DNA of 64,000 bases from a gamma proteobacterium symbiont of Stewartia floridana (GTDB lineage Bacteria; Pseudomonadota; Gammaproteobacteria; Chromatiales; Chromatiaceae), in assembly GCA_003676145.1 (NCBI GenBank), contig NAUB01000016.1:1-64000 (forward strand). The letters run 5' to 3'. A program made the position numbers and the translations under genes. The notes under the pieces are model-generated. The model was not told the origin of the DNA. It searched no databases and saw nothing but the letters and a program-made list of their open reading frames with translations. Positions 33,413-41,744 of this stretch are shown here, one piece after another (the stretch's first letter is position 1; each line of letters opens with the position of its first letter).

Positions 33413-36202
33413 TTACTGTGATATTGCGTTGATCTCCGCCTCTGGATTGTCCAGCCCCAATTTGTAGCCGAGTGAGACATGATGAAAGCGACTGTTGGTA
33501 TAATCATCGTGGATCGCAAATCCGAAATTGTAGACTGTGCCTTTTTCAATCCCCACATCACCGGATAATTCAGATTTCAGCTTGCGCTTGAAGGTGGCAG
33601 TCCAGTAGCCAGCTTCCTCTTTAATACTACCCTGTACCGCTTCGCCGCCTTTCATGACGCGTTGCTCAAGGATGTATCCATTCTCCACGCTACCGCTGCC
33701 GCTGCTTATCCGCACCAGATCCATAGTTTTATGGGCGTCAATTTTCGCCTGCAGGGCAGCCTTGTCTTCGAGCTTGTCCCAGCCGCCCAGCTTTTTACCA
33801 CGCCGGCCCTTCTCTTCGACCTTGGTGCGAGACTCCTTAATGTACTTGGTTACACCCTGGCTGAAATCGAGAGGAAGTCCAGACGCGGCAGGGTCCTCGG
33901 GATGGCCAGGCATGGTTCGCAGATCCTCGTGACAAGTACCCCAGCAGCCGGCCTGAGAAGCGTACTCCAACTCATCGGTGGCCAGCATGAAGGCCAGCTT
34001 CACCTGATTGTCGGGATCCATTTTTCCGCCCTCCACAAAGGAGATCGGCACATGCTCTGTGCCTTCCCACTGAAAACGCAGATAGAGATGCTCATTGTCG
34101 TGAGTCGCCTGCACCGTCACAGGGATGGCGGCCCGTTTTCCTTCGGGTGGGGTCGGCTCGGCTTTCTGACCGGTCACCATCTTTTTACCCATATCGGCAA
34201 GCTCCTTCTCGTGGCAGACCGTGCAGCGATCACCGGCGCGGAAGGGCCGGGCGCCGCCGTGCATCTTACCCACCAGCGTCCACTCCATTGAGGTTTGACC
34301 GGGATAGAAGAGAGTGATCTGACGCTCTCCAGCTTTTGACCAGTCAACATTGCCGCCCGCATCCCCTCTGGCAGGTGACACAGCCTTCTGCGGTGTGGTT
34401 GCAGCAGCGACAGGGGGAGTGACGACGGCTTTTACCGCATTGATTTCGGCCTGGTCGTTATCCAACGCCAGTTTATAGCCGAGCGAGACGTGGTGAAAAC
34501 GGGCGTTGGTGAAATCATCATGGATAGCGAAACCGAAATTATAGACAGTACCCGGATCTATCGCGATATTACCCGTGCCTGAAGATTTCAAGGGGCGTCT
34601 TACTACCACAGTCCAGAGTCCTGCTTCCAGCCAACCCTGTGCATCCACCTTGCCGCCATCGTCCATGATGCGCTGTTCGAGTACATAGCCACTTTCCGTT
34701 TTACCGTTGCTGTTCCAACGGATCAGGTCCATGACCTTGTGTGCATCAAGCTCTGCCTTGATGGCGACATCGTCTTTCAGTTTATCCCATCCGCCAAGCT
34801 TCTTGCCGCGCCTGCCCTTCTCCTCAACCTTGGTTCGCGACTCCTTGATATATTTGGTCACGCCGTTGGAGAGATCCAGGTTGAGACCGGCTGAGGCAGC
34901 ACTCTCCGGATGACCGGGCATGGTTCTCAGGTCTTCATGACAGGTACCCCAGCAGCCGGCTTGGGAGGCGTACTCCAGCTCGTCCGTTGCCAGCATCAAG
35001 GCTAATTTCACCTGATTGGCGGGATCCATCTTGCCACCGTCCACGAAGGGGACGGGGACATGTTCCGTATCCTCCCACTGGAACCGCAGATAGAGGTTCT
35101 CATCATCATGGGCAGCCTGGAGTGTGACCGGGATGGCCGCGCGTTTGCCTTCGGGTGGCGTCGGTTCCGCCTTCTGTCCGGTCACCATCTTATTGCCCAT
35201 ATCAGCGAGCTCCTTCTCGTGGCAGACCGTGCAGCGATCACCGGCGCGGAAGGGCCTGGCACCACCGTGAAACTTACCCACCAGGGTCCACTCCATAGAG
35301 GTCTGTCCTGGATAGAACAGGGTGATCAGGCGTTCGGGCGATGCACTCCAGTCGACACCAAAGCCGCGAACGGTCGCAGCAGCTGTGGCAGCGGTTCCGG
35401 CGTCTTGCGATTTCAGCGCAGCAAGGGCCTGAGCCACGGCGGCTTCTATTTTCTCTTGTATGACCAAAGCCTGCGCCTTGCGACGTTCACGATCTTTCCG
35501 TGACTCCTCCTGACGTGCCGCTTCTTCAGCTGCCTCCGTAGCTTCGGCTTTCGCTAGACCATCTTTAAAGGCTGCCGGTATCTCGGTCTTATAGGCTTCA
35601 ACCGGCTTGGCCCACTCCTCCAACTCCTCCTCGCTGATCTCTTTGTGTACCGGTTTATGTGCGAGTCCTTTGTGGCAATCGATACACGTGTTGCCGTTCT
35701 CCATGGCGAAGACATGCTGGTTGCGGGCACGCGGTTTCTGCTTTTCGGGATTCATGGTGTCCCAATCGTGGCAGTTGCGGCACTCTCTCGAATCGGTCTC
35801 CTTCATGGCACTCCATACCCGGCGGGCCATGGTAAGGCGGTGTGCTTCAAATTTCTCTGGGGTATCTACAGTCCCCAACATTTTGTGCCAGAGCTCGTTA
35901 CTGGCTTTGATCTTTCTGACGATCTTGTGTACCCAGGGGCGGGGGACGTGGCAGTCCGGGCAGCCTGCACCGACACCGCTTCGATTGCCGTCGTGGGCAG
36001 TGCCTTTGAACTCCTGATAGACATTCTCCTCCATCTCGTGACAGGAGACACAGAATTCCATGGTGTTGGTGGCTTCCATCACCGTATTAAAGCCGCCCCA
36101 GAGTATGACGCCGATCACCATGAATAGGACAGCACCACCCAGCGTCGCGCCAAAGGCGACTTTGCGTGATAGTAGGCTTTTGAATAAAGACTGCTGATGC
36201 AT
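33413..36202 (-). CDS. NapC/NirT-type tetraheme cytochrome fused to two repeated heme-binding modules
   Basis: 929 residues. Residues 15-37 form a membrane anchor, followed by a NapC/NirT-like tetraheme domain with CVSCH (51), CPDCH (81), CRNCH (141) and CIDCH (173). A charged Ala/Glu/Arg helical linker (about 215-270) leads to two ~300-residue repeats (about 285-590 and 620-929), each with CTVCH (324, 660) and an unusual CWGTCH motif (CX3CH; 417 and the equivalent place in repeat 2) and then a beta-rich part resembling the heme-binding gamma subunit of ethylbenzene dehydrogenase-type enzymes. Up to eight c-type hemes. It probably takes electrons from quinol and passes them to NirS or the cupredoxin. 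Start and length are clear; the exact partner is inference. Confidence 0.85.
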   Translation of the reverse strand: MHQQSLFKSLLSRKVAFGATLGGAVLFMVIGVILWGGFNTVMEATNTMEFCVSCHEMEENVYQEFKGTAHDGNRSGVGAGCPDCHVPRPWVHKIVRKIKASNELWHKMLGTVDTPEKFEAHRLTMARRVWSAMKETDSRECRNCHDWDTMNPEKQKPRARNQHVFAMENGNTCIDCHKGLAHKPVHKEISEEELEEWAKPVEAYKTEIPAAFKDGLAKAEATEAAEEAARQEESRKDRERRKAQALVIQEKIEAAVAQALAALKSQDAGTAATAAATVRGFGVDWSASPERLITLFYPGQTSMEWTLVGKFHGGARPFRAGDRCTVCHEKELADMGNKMVTGQKAEPTPPEGKRAAIPVTLQAAHDDENLYLRFQWEDTEHVPVPFVDGGKMDPANQVKLALMLATDELEYASQAGCWGTCHEDLRTMPGHPESAASAGLNLDLSNGVTKYIKESRTKVEEKGRRGKKLGGWDKLKDDVAIKAELDAHKVMDLIRWNSNGKTESGYVLEQRIMDDGGKVDAQGWLEAGLWTVVVRRPLKSSGTGNIAIDPGTVYNFGFAIHDDFTNARFHHVSLGYKLALDNDQAEINAVKAVVTPPVAAATTPQKAVSPARGDAGGNVDWSKAGERQITLFYPGQTSMEWTLVGKMHGGARPFRAGDRCTVCHEKELADMGKKMVTGQKAEPTPPEGKRAAIPVTVQATHDNEHLYLRFQWEGTEHVPISFVEGGKMDPDNQVKLAFMLATDELEYASQAGCWGTCHEDLRTMPGHPEDPAASGLPLDFSQGVTKYIKESRTKVEEKGRRGKKLGGWDKLEDKAALQAKIDAHKTMDLVRISSGSGSVENGYILEQRVMKGGEAVQGSIKEEAGYWTATFKRKLKSELSGDVGIEKGTVYNFGFAIHDDYTNSRFHHVSLGYKLGLDNPEAEINAISQ

Positions 36203-36344
36203 CGCTTTCCCCGTTCAGGTCACAATGGCCAGGTGATACACCACTTTCGGAATGGGTGGTGCTGATGTCGGTTAAATAGGCAGACATGGGACTCAGCCCC
36301 ATGTCCGTCTTTTCTTCAGTTACGTGCGTAACACCTTGCGGACA

Positions 36345-37994
36345 TCAAGTGACGTGATTGACCCGATTGTGCACGTTGAACTTGCCAGTCGGTGCGAACA
36401 GACCTTTGACACGTGCCTTCTCTTCGAGGGTTTTTGCGTCAAAGATGATGATCTCACCGTTTGGCTCCTTCGAGTCACTGCGGTTCCAGACAGAGGTCCA
36501 GACTTCGGTACCATCGTTATTGAACTCGATGTGTACAGCCGCGTAGCCGGGCTTATCGGTCAGGCGAAGCGTTTTGACGATCTCACGGGTCTCTTTCGAG
36601 ATGACCTGGATGGACTGCTGCACTTCAGGTTCCGGATGCTTAGTCTGGTCGGCCCAGTAGTAGTCGCTCTTGGGATGAGTGCGGATAAACAGGCCGGGAC
36701 CGTCGGTTTCGACTTCATAACAGATTTTCCAAGCCTGATCTTTGTGGCCCACAGGGTCGTTACCCCAGGCAGTGACTTTGCCTACACCCAAGTGAGTGGT
36801 ACCGCCGACAGGACCGCATTTGGGATCGACCCAGTTGGCTCCCGGTCCGGGATGGGGCAACTTGTCCACATCGATCAGCTTGGTGAGCTTCTGGGTTTTG
36901 GTGTCTACGACAACCATCTGGTTGGATGCGTTGGCTGCGATCTGGAAATAACGCCCCGTCGGATCATAGAAGCCGTCATGGAGAAACTTGGCGGTATCCA
37001 TCTTGGTGATCTTCAGGTTGTCGATATCACTGTAATCGACCTGCCACATCTGGCCCAGTTCCTTCATGGAGACCAGCCAGCTGGGGTGGTTGGGTGTATC
37101 ATAGATAGCCGCCACACGGGACTCGTTGACGTATTCACCATCCACATTCACACCACGCGCAGAGACCACTTTCAACGGCTCCATGGTATGGGCGTCGGCA
37201 ATGACGAAATGGGGTGGCCAGTAACCACCGCCCACCACATACTTGCCGTCACCGGAGACGGCTACGTCTCGAGCGTCATAGGCGATCTGCACCTCGGCAA
37301 CCTTCATCTTGTCAGGGGTCTGCCAGAGATCAATCTTGGTCAGCTTGCCGTCGCGGCCCTGGGTATACCAGAAGCGGCCGGCGTCCTTGGCTTTCAGATT
37401 CTTGTGATGCTCAGCAGCTTTCAGAACATGTACCGCATAGCCGGTTGGGACGTGGGCAACAACCTCTTTTTTGTCGCCGTCAATAACGGCCACTTTGCCC
37501 ACATCACGCTCGATGACCAGGAAGAAGTTTTTCCAGTTACGGCCATGCAGAGGCTTGGTGGGATAATCTTTCGGGTCTACGAAGACCTTGTGGCGCTCTT
37601 TCATCAGGGCCAGAGACATCTCAGGTGGCACCGGGGGTTCCATCTGAATGTAGGTGGCCATCTTCTTGATCTCATCTTCAGTCATGATATCGTCGAAGTT
37701 GTTCATACCACCTTCGGTACCGAACTTGATGATCTTTTCTAAACGCTCCTGTCCTAGTTTCATCGTTTCTTTCGGTTCCAGACTCTTTCCTGTCGCGCCT
37801 TTACGCAGGGTGCCATGGCAACCCGCACAACGCTGAAAGTAGGTGGTCTTGGAAGCCTCAAAGTCCGCTTCGCTGAGTGTGGGTGTAGCGGCTTGGGCAG
37901 CAATACCTGCACCGCCGATTGTCAAGCTGATTGCCAAAGAGAGCGTACTGACGCTAATACCGGTCCTTACGCTTGGCCTGAAACTTCTAGTCAT
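36345..37994 (-). CDS. nirS: Cytochrome cd1 nitrite reductase
   Basis: 549 residues with a Sec signal peptide (about 1-35). The cytochrome c domain has CAGCHGTLRKGATG at about residue 57. The d1 propeller shows the expected landmarks, for example GGGYWPPHFVIADAHTMEP, HLGVGKVTAWGND and GLFIRTHPKSDYYWAD, which hold the catalytic and heme-ligand His. It reduces nitrite to NO in the periplasm. A TTGAC-N4-GTCAA box 69 bases upstream (38063) with TTAATT near -10 is spaced as a class II DNR/FNR-activated promoter. It leads the unit that includes the NirT-like fusion and redox carriers. Confidence 0.96.
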   Translation of the reverse strand: MTRSFRPSVRTGISVSTLSLAISLTIGGAGIAAQAATPTLSEADFEASKTTYFQRCAGCHGTLRKGATGKSLEPKETMKLGQERLEKIIKFGTEGGMNNFDDIMTEDEIKKMATYIQMEPPVPPEMSLALMKERHKVFVDPKDYPTKPLHGRNWKNFFLVIERDVGKVAVIDGDKKEVVAHVPTGYAVHVLKAAEHHKNLKAKDAGRFWYTQGRDGKLTKIDLWQTPDKMKVAEVQIAYDARDVAVSGDGKYVVGGGYWPPHFVIADAHTMEPLKVVSARGVNVDGEYVNESRVAAIYDTPNHPSWLVSMKELGQMWQVDYSDIDNLKITKMDTAKFLHDGFYDPTGRYFQIAANASNQMVVVDTKTQKLTKLIDVDKLPHPGPGANWVDPKCGPVGGTTHLGVGKVTAWGNDPVGHKDQAWKICYEVETDGPGLFIRTHPKSDYYWADQTKHPEPEVQQSIQVISKETREIVKTLRLTDKPGYAAVHIEFNNDGTEVWTSVWNRSDSKEPNGEIIIFDAKTLEEKARVKGLFAPTGKFNVHNRVNHVT

Positions 37995-38062
37995 TGGAGT
38001 AATCCTCCCTCGTGTGTCGATAGTCGCACGACAAATTAAGCTCCCTGGTCAAGTCATCAACC

Positions 38063-38076
38063 TTGACAAATGTCAA
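38063..38076. promoter_or_regulatory. DNR/FNR-type box between nirS and the bacteriohemerythrin gene
   Basis: TTGAC-AAAT-GTCAA, perfect palindrome. For nirS, a start about 41 bases from its centre would place TTAATT (38034-38039, minus strand) at -10. The same box may serve the divergent bacteriohemerythrin gene, whose start is about 150 bases to the right. Confidence 0.8.
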
Positions 38077-38224
38077 ATCAAAAAATGTGGTTTTACACGA
38101 TAGTCAATCCAGACAAGGTATTAGCTCCGAGTCCGGGTTGGGTTTATTTGCAAGATAGAAGTGACTCAGTCCGTATCCGGTCTTCCTTTTGTTATTCATC
38201 GACAACAGTTTCGGGATGCTCGTC

Positions 38225-38791
38225 ATGCGTAAAAGCTTACAGACTTTCGGACTCTCCCTGTTTATCGTCCTGGCCTTTCTGGTTATCGGTATCGGGTTTC
38301 TGTTTGGTATCGACAATCCGGTTCCATGGATCATGATAGCGATACTCATTGCATTACCCGTGATCCATAAGAAAATGACATCACGGAAGTTTGTTGCCTG
38401 GGACGACAGCCTGAGTGTTGGAATAGAGGTCATTGATGAGGATCATAAAAAATTACTCTCTTTGATCAATAACTTACAGACCGCCATACTCTATCCGACC
38501 GGTGAAGCATTCGAACGTCAGGCGTTGGGTGAATTAGTGGATTACACTAAGTACCACTTTGCACGAGAAGAAAAGCTGATGCAGGATAACGGCTATCCGG
38601 ATTTTGAGCCGCACAAGGAACAGCACGAAAAAATGATCATGGAAGTAAGTAGCTACATGGATGCTTATGAAAAGAACCGTGAAGCGACGATTGACGATTT
38701 GACCAGTTTTCTTAAGACTTGGTTAATAAACCATATCGCAGGCACAGATCAGAACTATAGCCAGTTTTTACGTGACAAAGGGATCCGCTGA
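38225..38791 (+). CDS. Membrane-anchored bacteriohemerythrin
   Basis: 188 residues from the ATG at 38225. Two hydrophobic helices (about 8-25 and 32-46) precede a hemerythrin domain with all diiron ligands: WDDSLSVGIEVIDEDHKKL (first His), KYHFAREEKLM, EPHKEQHEKM and INHIAGTDQNY. Hemerythrins bind O2, and several bind NO. Divergent from nirS with a shared DNR box, it may scavenge or sense O2/NO at the membrane during denitrification. Confidence 0.9.
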   Translation: MRKSLQTFGLSLFIVLAFLVIGIGFLFGIDNPVPWIMIAILIALPVIHKKMTSRKFVAWDDSLSVGIEVIDEDHKKLLSLINNLQTAILYPTGEAFERQALGELVDYTKYHFAREEKLMQDNGYPDFEPHKEQHEKMIMEVSSYMDAYEKNREATIDDLTSFLKTWLINHIAGTDQNYSQFLRDKGIR

Positions 38792-39198
38792 ATCCACATG
38801 AAATCGACCAATCAGCGTATCATTAGAGTCAACCGCCTGCCTTGTGGTTCAAAAAAAGCGGACGTTTAGGAAAGTTGTCGTGAGTGTGTGGCGCCATTAC
38901 AGATTCAGAAGCGCGATTTGCGCTTGGGCGGCAGGCAGAAATTCATCACTCTTTTCATTGTTCTCTGCTTGGGGAACTCCTGAACAAGTTCCAGCATTCT
39001 TGGTTACCATTTGCGGAAAACTCACGTTTTTGGCCAGAAAACAGCGCTGTTTCGGTTAAAACCGGTTTACTTGCTGCGGGTTAGCTCCCCAGAGTCGAAC
39101 TCTGGGCTCACTGCCGCCGCCTCATTGGGTATCGCTACGTAATGATGCCTCGTCGACAAAAACAGTTGCTCTCCAATGACCGCTACTCGCGTGGCCCA
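38792..39198. other. Gene-free region with a hairpin and possible repeat sequence
   Basis: About 400 bases with only short frames, none convincing. It contains the hairpin CCCAGAG-TCGAA-CTCTGGG (39088-39106). The last 8 bases plus the NnrS-like stop codon share a 12-base string, GTGGCCCACTAG, with the first 12 bases of the window, in both cases spanning the stop codon of a leftward gene. It could be the remnant of an interspersed repeat, but a full match cannot be seen inside this window. Confidence 0.35.
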
Positions 39199-40467
39199 CT
39201 AGACATGCACTTGTAGTTCTCGCTGATAAACAATATAGGCCTTGGCAATATTACTTGATAGATAGATCGCAGATCCTGTGAAGACAACACCAGGAAGGAT
39301 TGAAAAAGGTTGCGTCATCAAGTCACCTGCTAACAGCAGGATAATCGCGGATGTATGAACGATATAATGCCGCCTGGCAGAACGCTCAGGTATAAAATGC
39401 TTCATGGAGGGAATTTGAGTGTTAAGACGGCGTCTTTTAAGCACAACCGCCTGCAGATGGTACCAGCATAGAAAAGGCAAAACCCTGTAAATAATGCCAA
39501 TTGGGATGGTCAAGCCAACGCCGATGAGAAGCAGAATACCTATGACAACATCCCGCTCCGATACTACCCATATCGCCGCCGCAAGCAACAGGCACCCGAT
39601 ACCGGTACCTATGAACAAAATGGTTGAATCAATAATAGACCGTTTTCTTTGAATCATAATCACAAGAATTCCTACTGCAATGAGGCATAAGAGGAACACA
39701 ACTCCTGAGATACTTGATTTGAAAACCGGCTCTTTAATAAAGATCGATAGTGTGAAGAACGTCAATAGAATGACGATAGATGGTGCATAAATCTGTTGAA
39801 GCAACAACGGAATTTCACGAGTGACATAGAAGATTGGCACGAGCTTGAACAGCACAGAAAAAAGCACGATCCCCATCCACCCCATCAATCCCCAGGAAAG
39901 GTGGACGGTAACCACATGTTGCATGTCATTCAGTGCCACCTTCCCCGCTAAGGAGAGCACTAGGAGTATGCCGAGCAACACAGTCGGGATCACTGAAAAC
40001 CAACCCAGCCCCAGTTGTAAAGTGATCTTGATGGGTACGGACTCTCCTTGTATCGCGAGACTTGCAGCCACAAGAAAAATAAAGAATCCAACGCTAACCA
40101 AAACTGCCCCAAGCATTAACAGTTCGTGATTTAAAAAGAGAAATCCACCACTGAGTGAGATTGCACCCAGTGCTAAACTAAGGTTCACGATACTACTCAC
40201 TAGCATTACGGAAGGCAGTGGCGTACCGACCACTACCGGCAGTAGCTGAAACATTGCCCCGGTCATGACCTGTGCAAGAAAGCCCACGGTAACGAGATGC
40301 GTCAATGCCAGCGCCAACGGGCTCCAGCGCGATACGAAGAGATCCTGGCCATTGAAGATCAGAAGCAGGCCAATCGCCACAGAAAAAAGCGCTGCGCTAA
40401 AGAAGAACTTGAAAGGAACAAACAGTGGCGGCGCTTGTTCCAGGGAAAGTCCCGATGTATTGATCAC
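39199..40467 (-). CDS. NnrS-like multi-pass membrane protein (possible heme protein)
   Basis: 422 residues from a GTG at 40467, 4 bases after the DUF2249 stop; the open frame extends to 40533 but would overlap that gene. About 12 membrane helices with conserved-looking His in LALTHLVTVGFLAQVMTGAMF and VVTVHLSWGLMGWMGIVLFS, and a late CWYHLQAVV. The pattern resembles NnrS and other heme-copper-oxidase-subunit-I-like proteins of denitrifiers, which are implicated in NO metabolism or resistance. Family assignment is by pattern only. Operon with DUF2249 and hemerythrin genes. Confidence 0.65.
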   Translation of the reverse strand: MINTSGLSLEQAPPLFVPFKFFFSAALFSVAIGLLLIFNGQDLFVSRWSPLALALTHLVTVGFLAQVMTGAMFQLLPVVVGTPLPSVMLVSSIVNLSLALGAISLSGGFLFLNHELLMLGAVLVSVGFFIFLVAASLAIQGESVPIKITLQLGLGWFSVIPTVLLGILLVLSLAGKVALNDMQHVVTVHLSWGLMGWMGIVLFSVLFKLVPIFYVTREIPLLLQQIYAPSIVILLTFFTLSIFIKEPVFKSSISGVVFLLCLIAVGILVIMIQRKRSIIDSTILFIGTGIGCLLLAAAIWVVSERDVVIGILLLIGVGLTIPIGIIYRVLPFLCWYHLQAVVLKRRRLNTQIPSMKHFIPERSARRHYIVHTSAIILLLAGDLMTQPFSILPGVVFTGSAIYLSSNIAKAYIVYQRELQVHV

Positions 40468-40471
40468 CTGA

Positions 40472-40714
40472 CTAGCCCGAACCGGTAACCGGAGGATGCC
40501 CCGTGTGCCAGATGCGAATAAAACACTCACCATTCGACCACCGGCTATCCCATGAAAAATCCATCTGTTTCAGAAGAGAATAGAGTGGGAAGGGCTCTCG
40601 ATTGTGGCGTACGCAGAGCCAATCCTCCTTTGACAAGGTGTCAAGCATATCAAGGATGCGTTCGAGAGGAACCGGCGGCTCCAGCTCTCGTACATCCAGC
40701 TTACGTTCCATCAT
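40472..40714 (-). CDS. DUF2249 domain protein
   Basis: 80 residues, the size of a single DUF2249 domain. The hallmark opening LDVRELEPPVPLERIL and the REPFPLYSLL segment are present. DUF2249 (a SirA/TusA-like fold) often accompanies hemerythrins and denitrification genes, but its role is unknown. Its start overlaps the hemerythrin stop by 4 bases. Confidence 0.88.
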   Translation of the reverse strand: MMERKLDVRELEPPVPLERILDMLDTLSKEDWLCVRHNREPFPLYSLLKQMDFSWDSRWSNGECFIRIWHTGHPPVTGSG

Positions 40715-41148
40715 GATGCCTCTGAGATCCGCCTCGATACCTCCTCCTCGAGCGTCTGTACGGTTCTGTCTGCCATCGGATAGAGCACACTCTCTTCTTT
40801 CGAATTATGCTGTTGTATCATCATAAGGAGTGTCTCAGATGCGCTAAGTCCATTATCCCGTGACTGCTCGGTTATAGCAGTTCGCAGAACGTTAACGAGA
40901 TATCGTATCTGATCATGCTCCATGGTCATGACTCTGACTGGACCGCTGGCAGATGCAGTCGCATCCTCAATAGCAGGAAAAAGGACATCTTCTTCAATAG
41001 AAAAATGACGCTCCATCATCTCATCGAATGAATCAGCGATTAACCAGGCATCTTCCCACTCAGACTTGGTAATCGCCCTTTCCATCTCGACAAAAACCTG
41101 ATCAATACACCGATGATCTTCGGTCATCGACTGAGATATCTTAATCAT
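40711..41148 (-). CDS. Hemerythrin HHE-domain protein
   Basis: 145 residues from the ATG at 41148 (GGGAG upstream). The HHE cation-binding pattern: TEDHRCIDQVF, MMERHFSIEEDVLFP, MTMEHDQIRYL and IQQHNSKEESVLYPM, which supply five His and two acidic ligands. It is cytoplasmic. Such proteins (like YtfE/RIC) bind diiron and handle NO damage. The DNR-like box at 41203 places this operon in the nitrite/NO regulon. Confidence 0.9.
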   Translation of the reverse strand: MIKISQSMTEDHRCIDQVFVEMERAITKSEWEDAWLIADSFDEMMERHFSIEEDVLFPAIEDATASASGPVRVMTMEHDQIRYLVNVLRTAITEQSRDNGLSASETLLMMIQQHNSKEESVLYPMADRTVQTLEEEVSRRISEAS

Positions 41149-41202
41149 AGAAATGCTCCCGCTGTCTTTACATTGATTCTCTGTCCATTTCGATCTCTGG
41201 CC

Positions 41203-41216
41203 TTGACATGTGTCAA
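41203..41216. promoter_or_regulatory. DNR/FNR-type box upstream of the hemerythrin-DUF2249-NnrS-like operon
   Basis: TTGAC-ATGT-GTCAA, a perfect palindrome whose centre is about 61 bases upstream of the hemerythrin start. This is the third occurrence of the same TTGAC/GTCAA variant in the window, each in front of a denitrification-related unit. Confidence 0.8.
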
Positions 41217-41347
41217 TCGTAATACTTAAAAATATTAGATAGTTGTAATTAACCACATGTTTCAGAATATCGGGCATATTCACTTTCATGGAAGAGAAAA
41301 CAGACGCAAGATCATTCCTTCGAGATTTTTCTCGAAGAGAAATGCCG

Positions 41348-41634
41348 ACAGGCTCAACAACCACGAAGATGCGAAGTAACGCGAGCGGAGATTGGCCATT
41401 ACATCAGAAATGGATCAGTCAGAATCTGGATCACAATATGCTGCTGTACAGTGATGATCCGGTATTGCACCTGCTGAAGGAAGCCGGCGAGTCGATCTAT
41501 GTGATTTCCAGCAACCCAACCGCGAAAATATTGCACGGCTGATTTTTGACGATGTCGAGGCTGGCGGCTTTCCGGTAATGGAAGTATCGCTGCATGAAAC
41601 CGACAGCGCATTGGCAAACTATCGAAAACCGTGA
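41348..41634 (+). pseudogene. Broken second copy of queD
   Basis: Bases from about 41385 onward match queD codons for the DIGDYVKKW...DHNMLL...ETDSALASY part, with single-base losses near 41410 and at 41522 (CCGC-GAAAATATT against CTGCGGAAAATATT). A trace of the N-terminal HRLLNH segment is seen near 41353, and the zinc-site part between is missing. The TGA stop and 28 bases of 3' flank (to 41662) are identical to the intact gene at 21252-21656. It cannot make a working enzyme. Confidence 0.85.
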
Positions 41635-41744
41635 TTCAGCAGCTTAGGGTCATACCCGCACCGGCTATTGATGGATGCGTCACGAGATGACGCACCCATC
41701 CATTAACCCGGCGACTAAGGATGTCGTGTTAATAATATCGGCGA

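Noticed and set aside
36324-37742. Plus-strand frame of 472 codons opposite nirS
   Set aside because: Long open antisense frame caused by codon bias of nirS; the nirS product is unmistakable and the antisense sequence has no recognisable domain.
39088-39106. T-arm-like hairpin (GAGTTCGACTC on the minus strand) as a tRNA fragment
   Set aside because: No acceptor or anticodon arm can be built around it and no CCA end is present.
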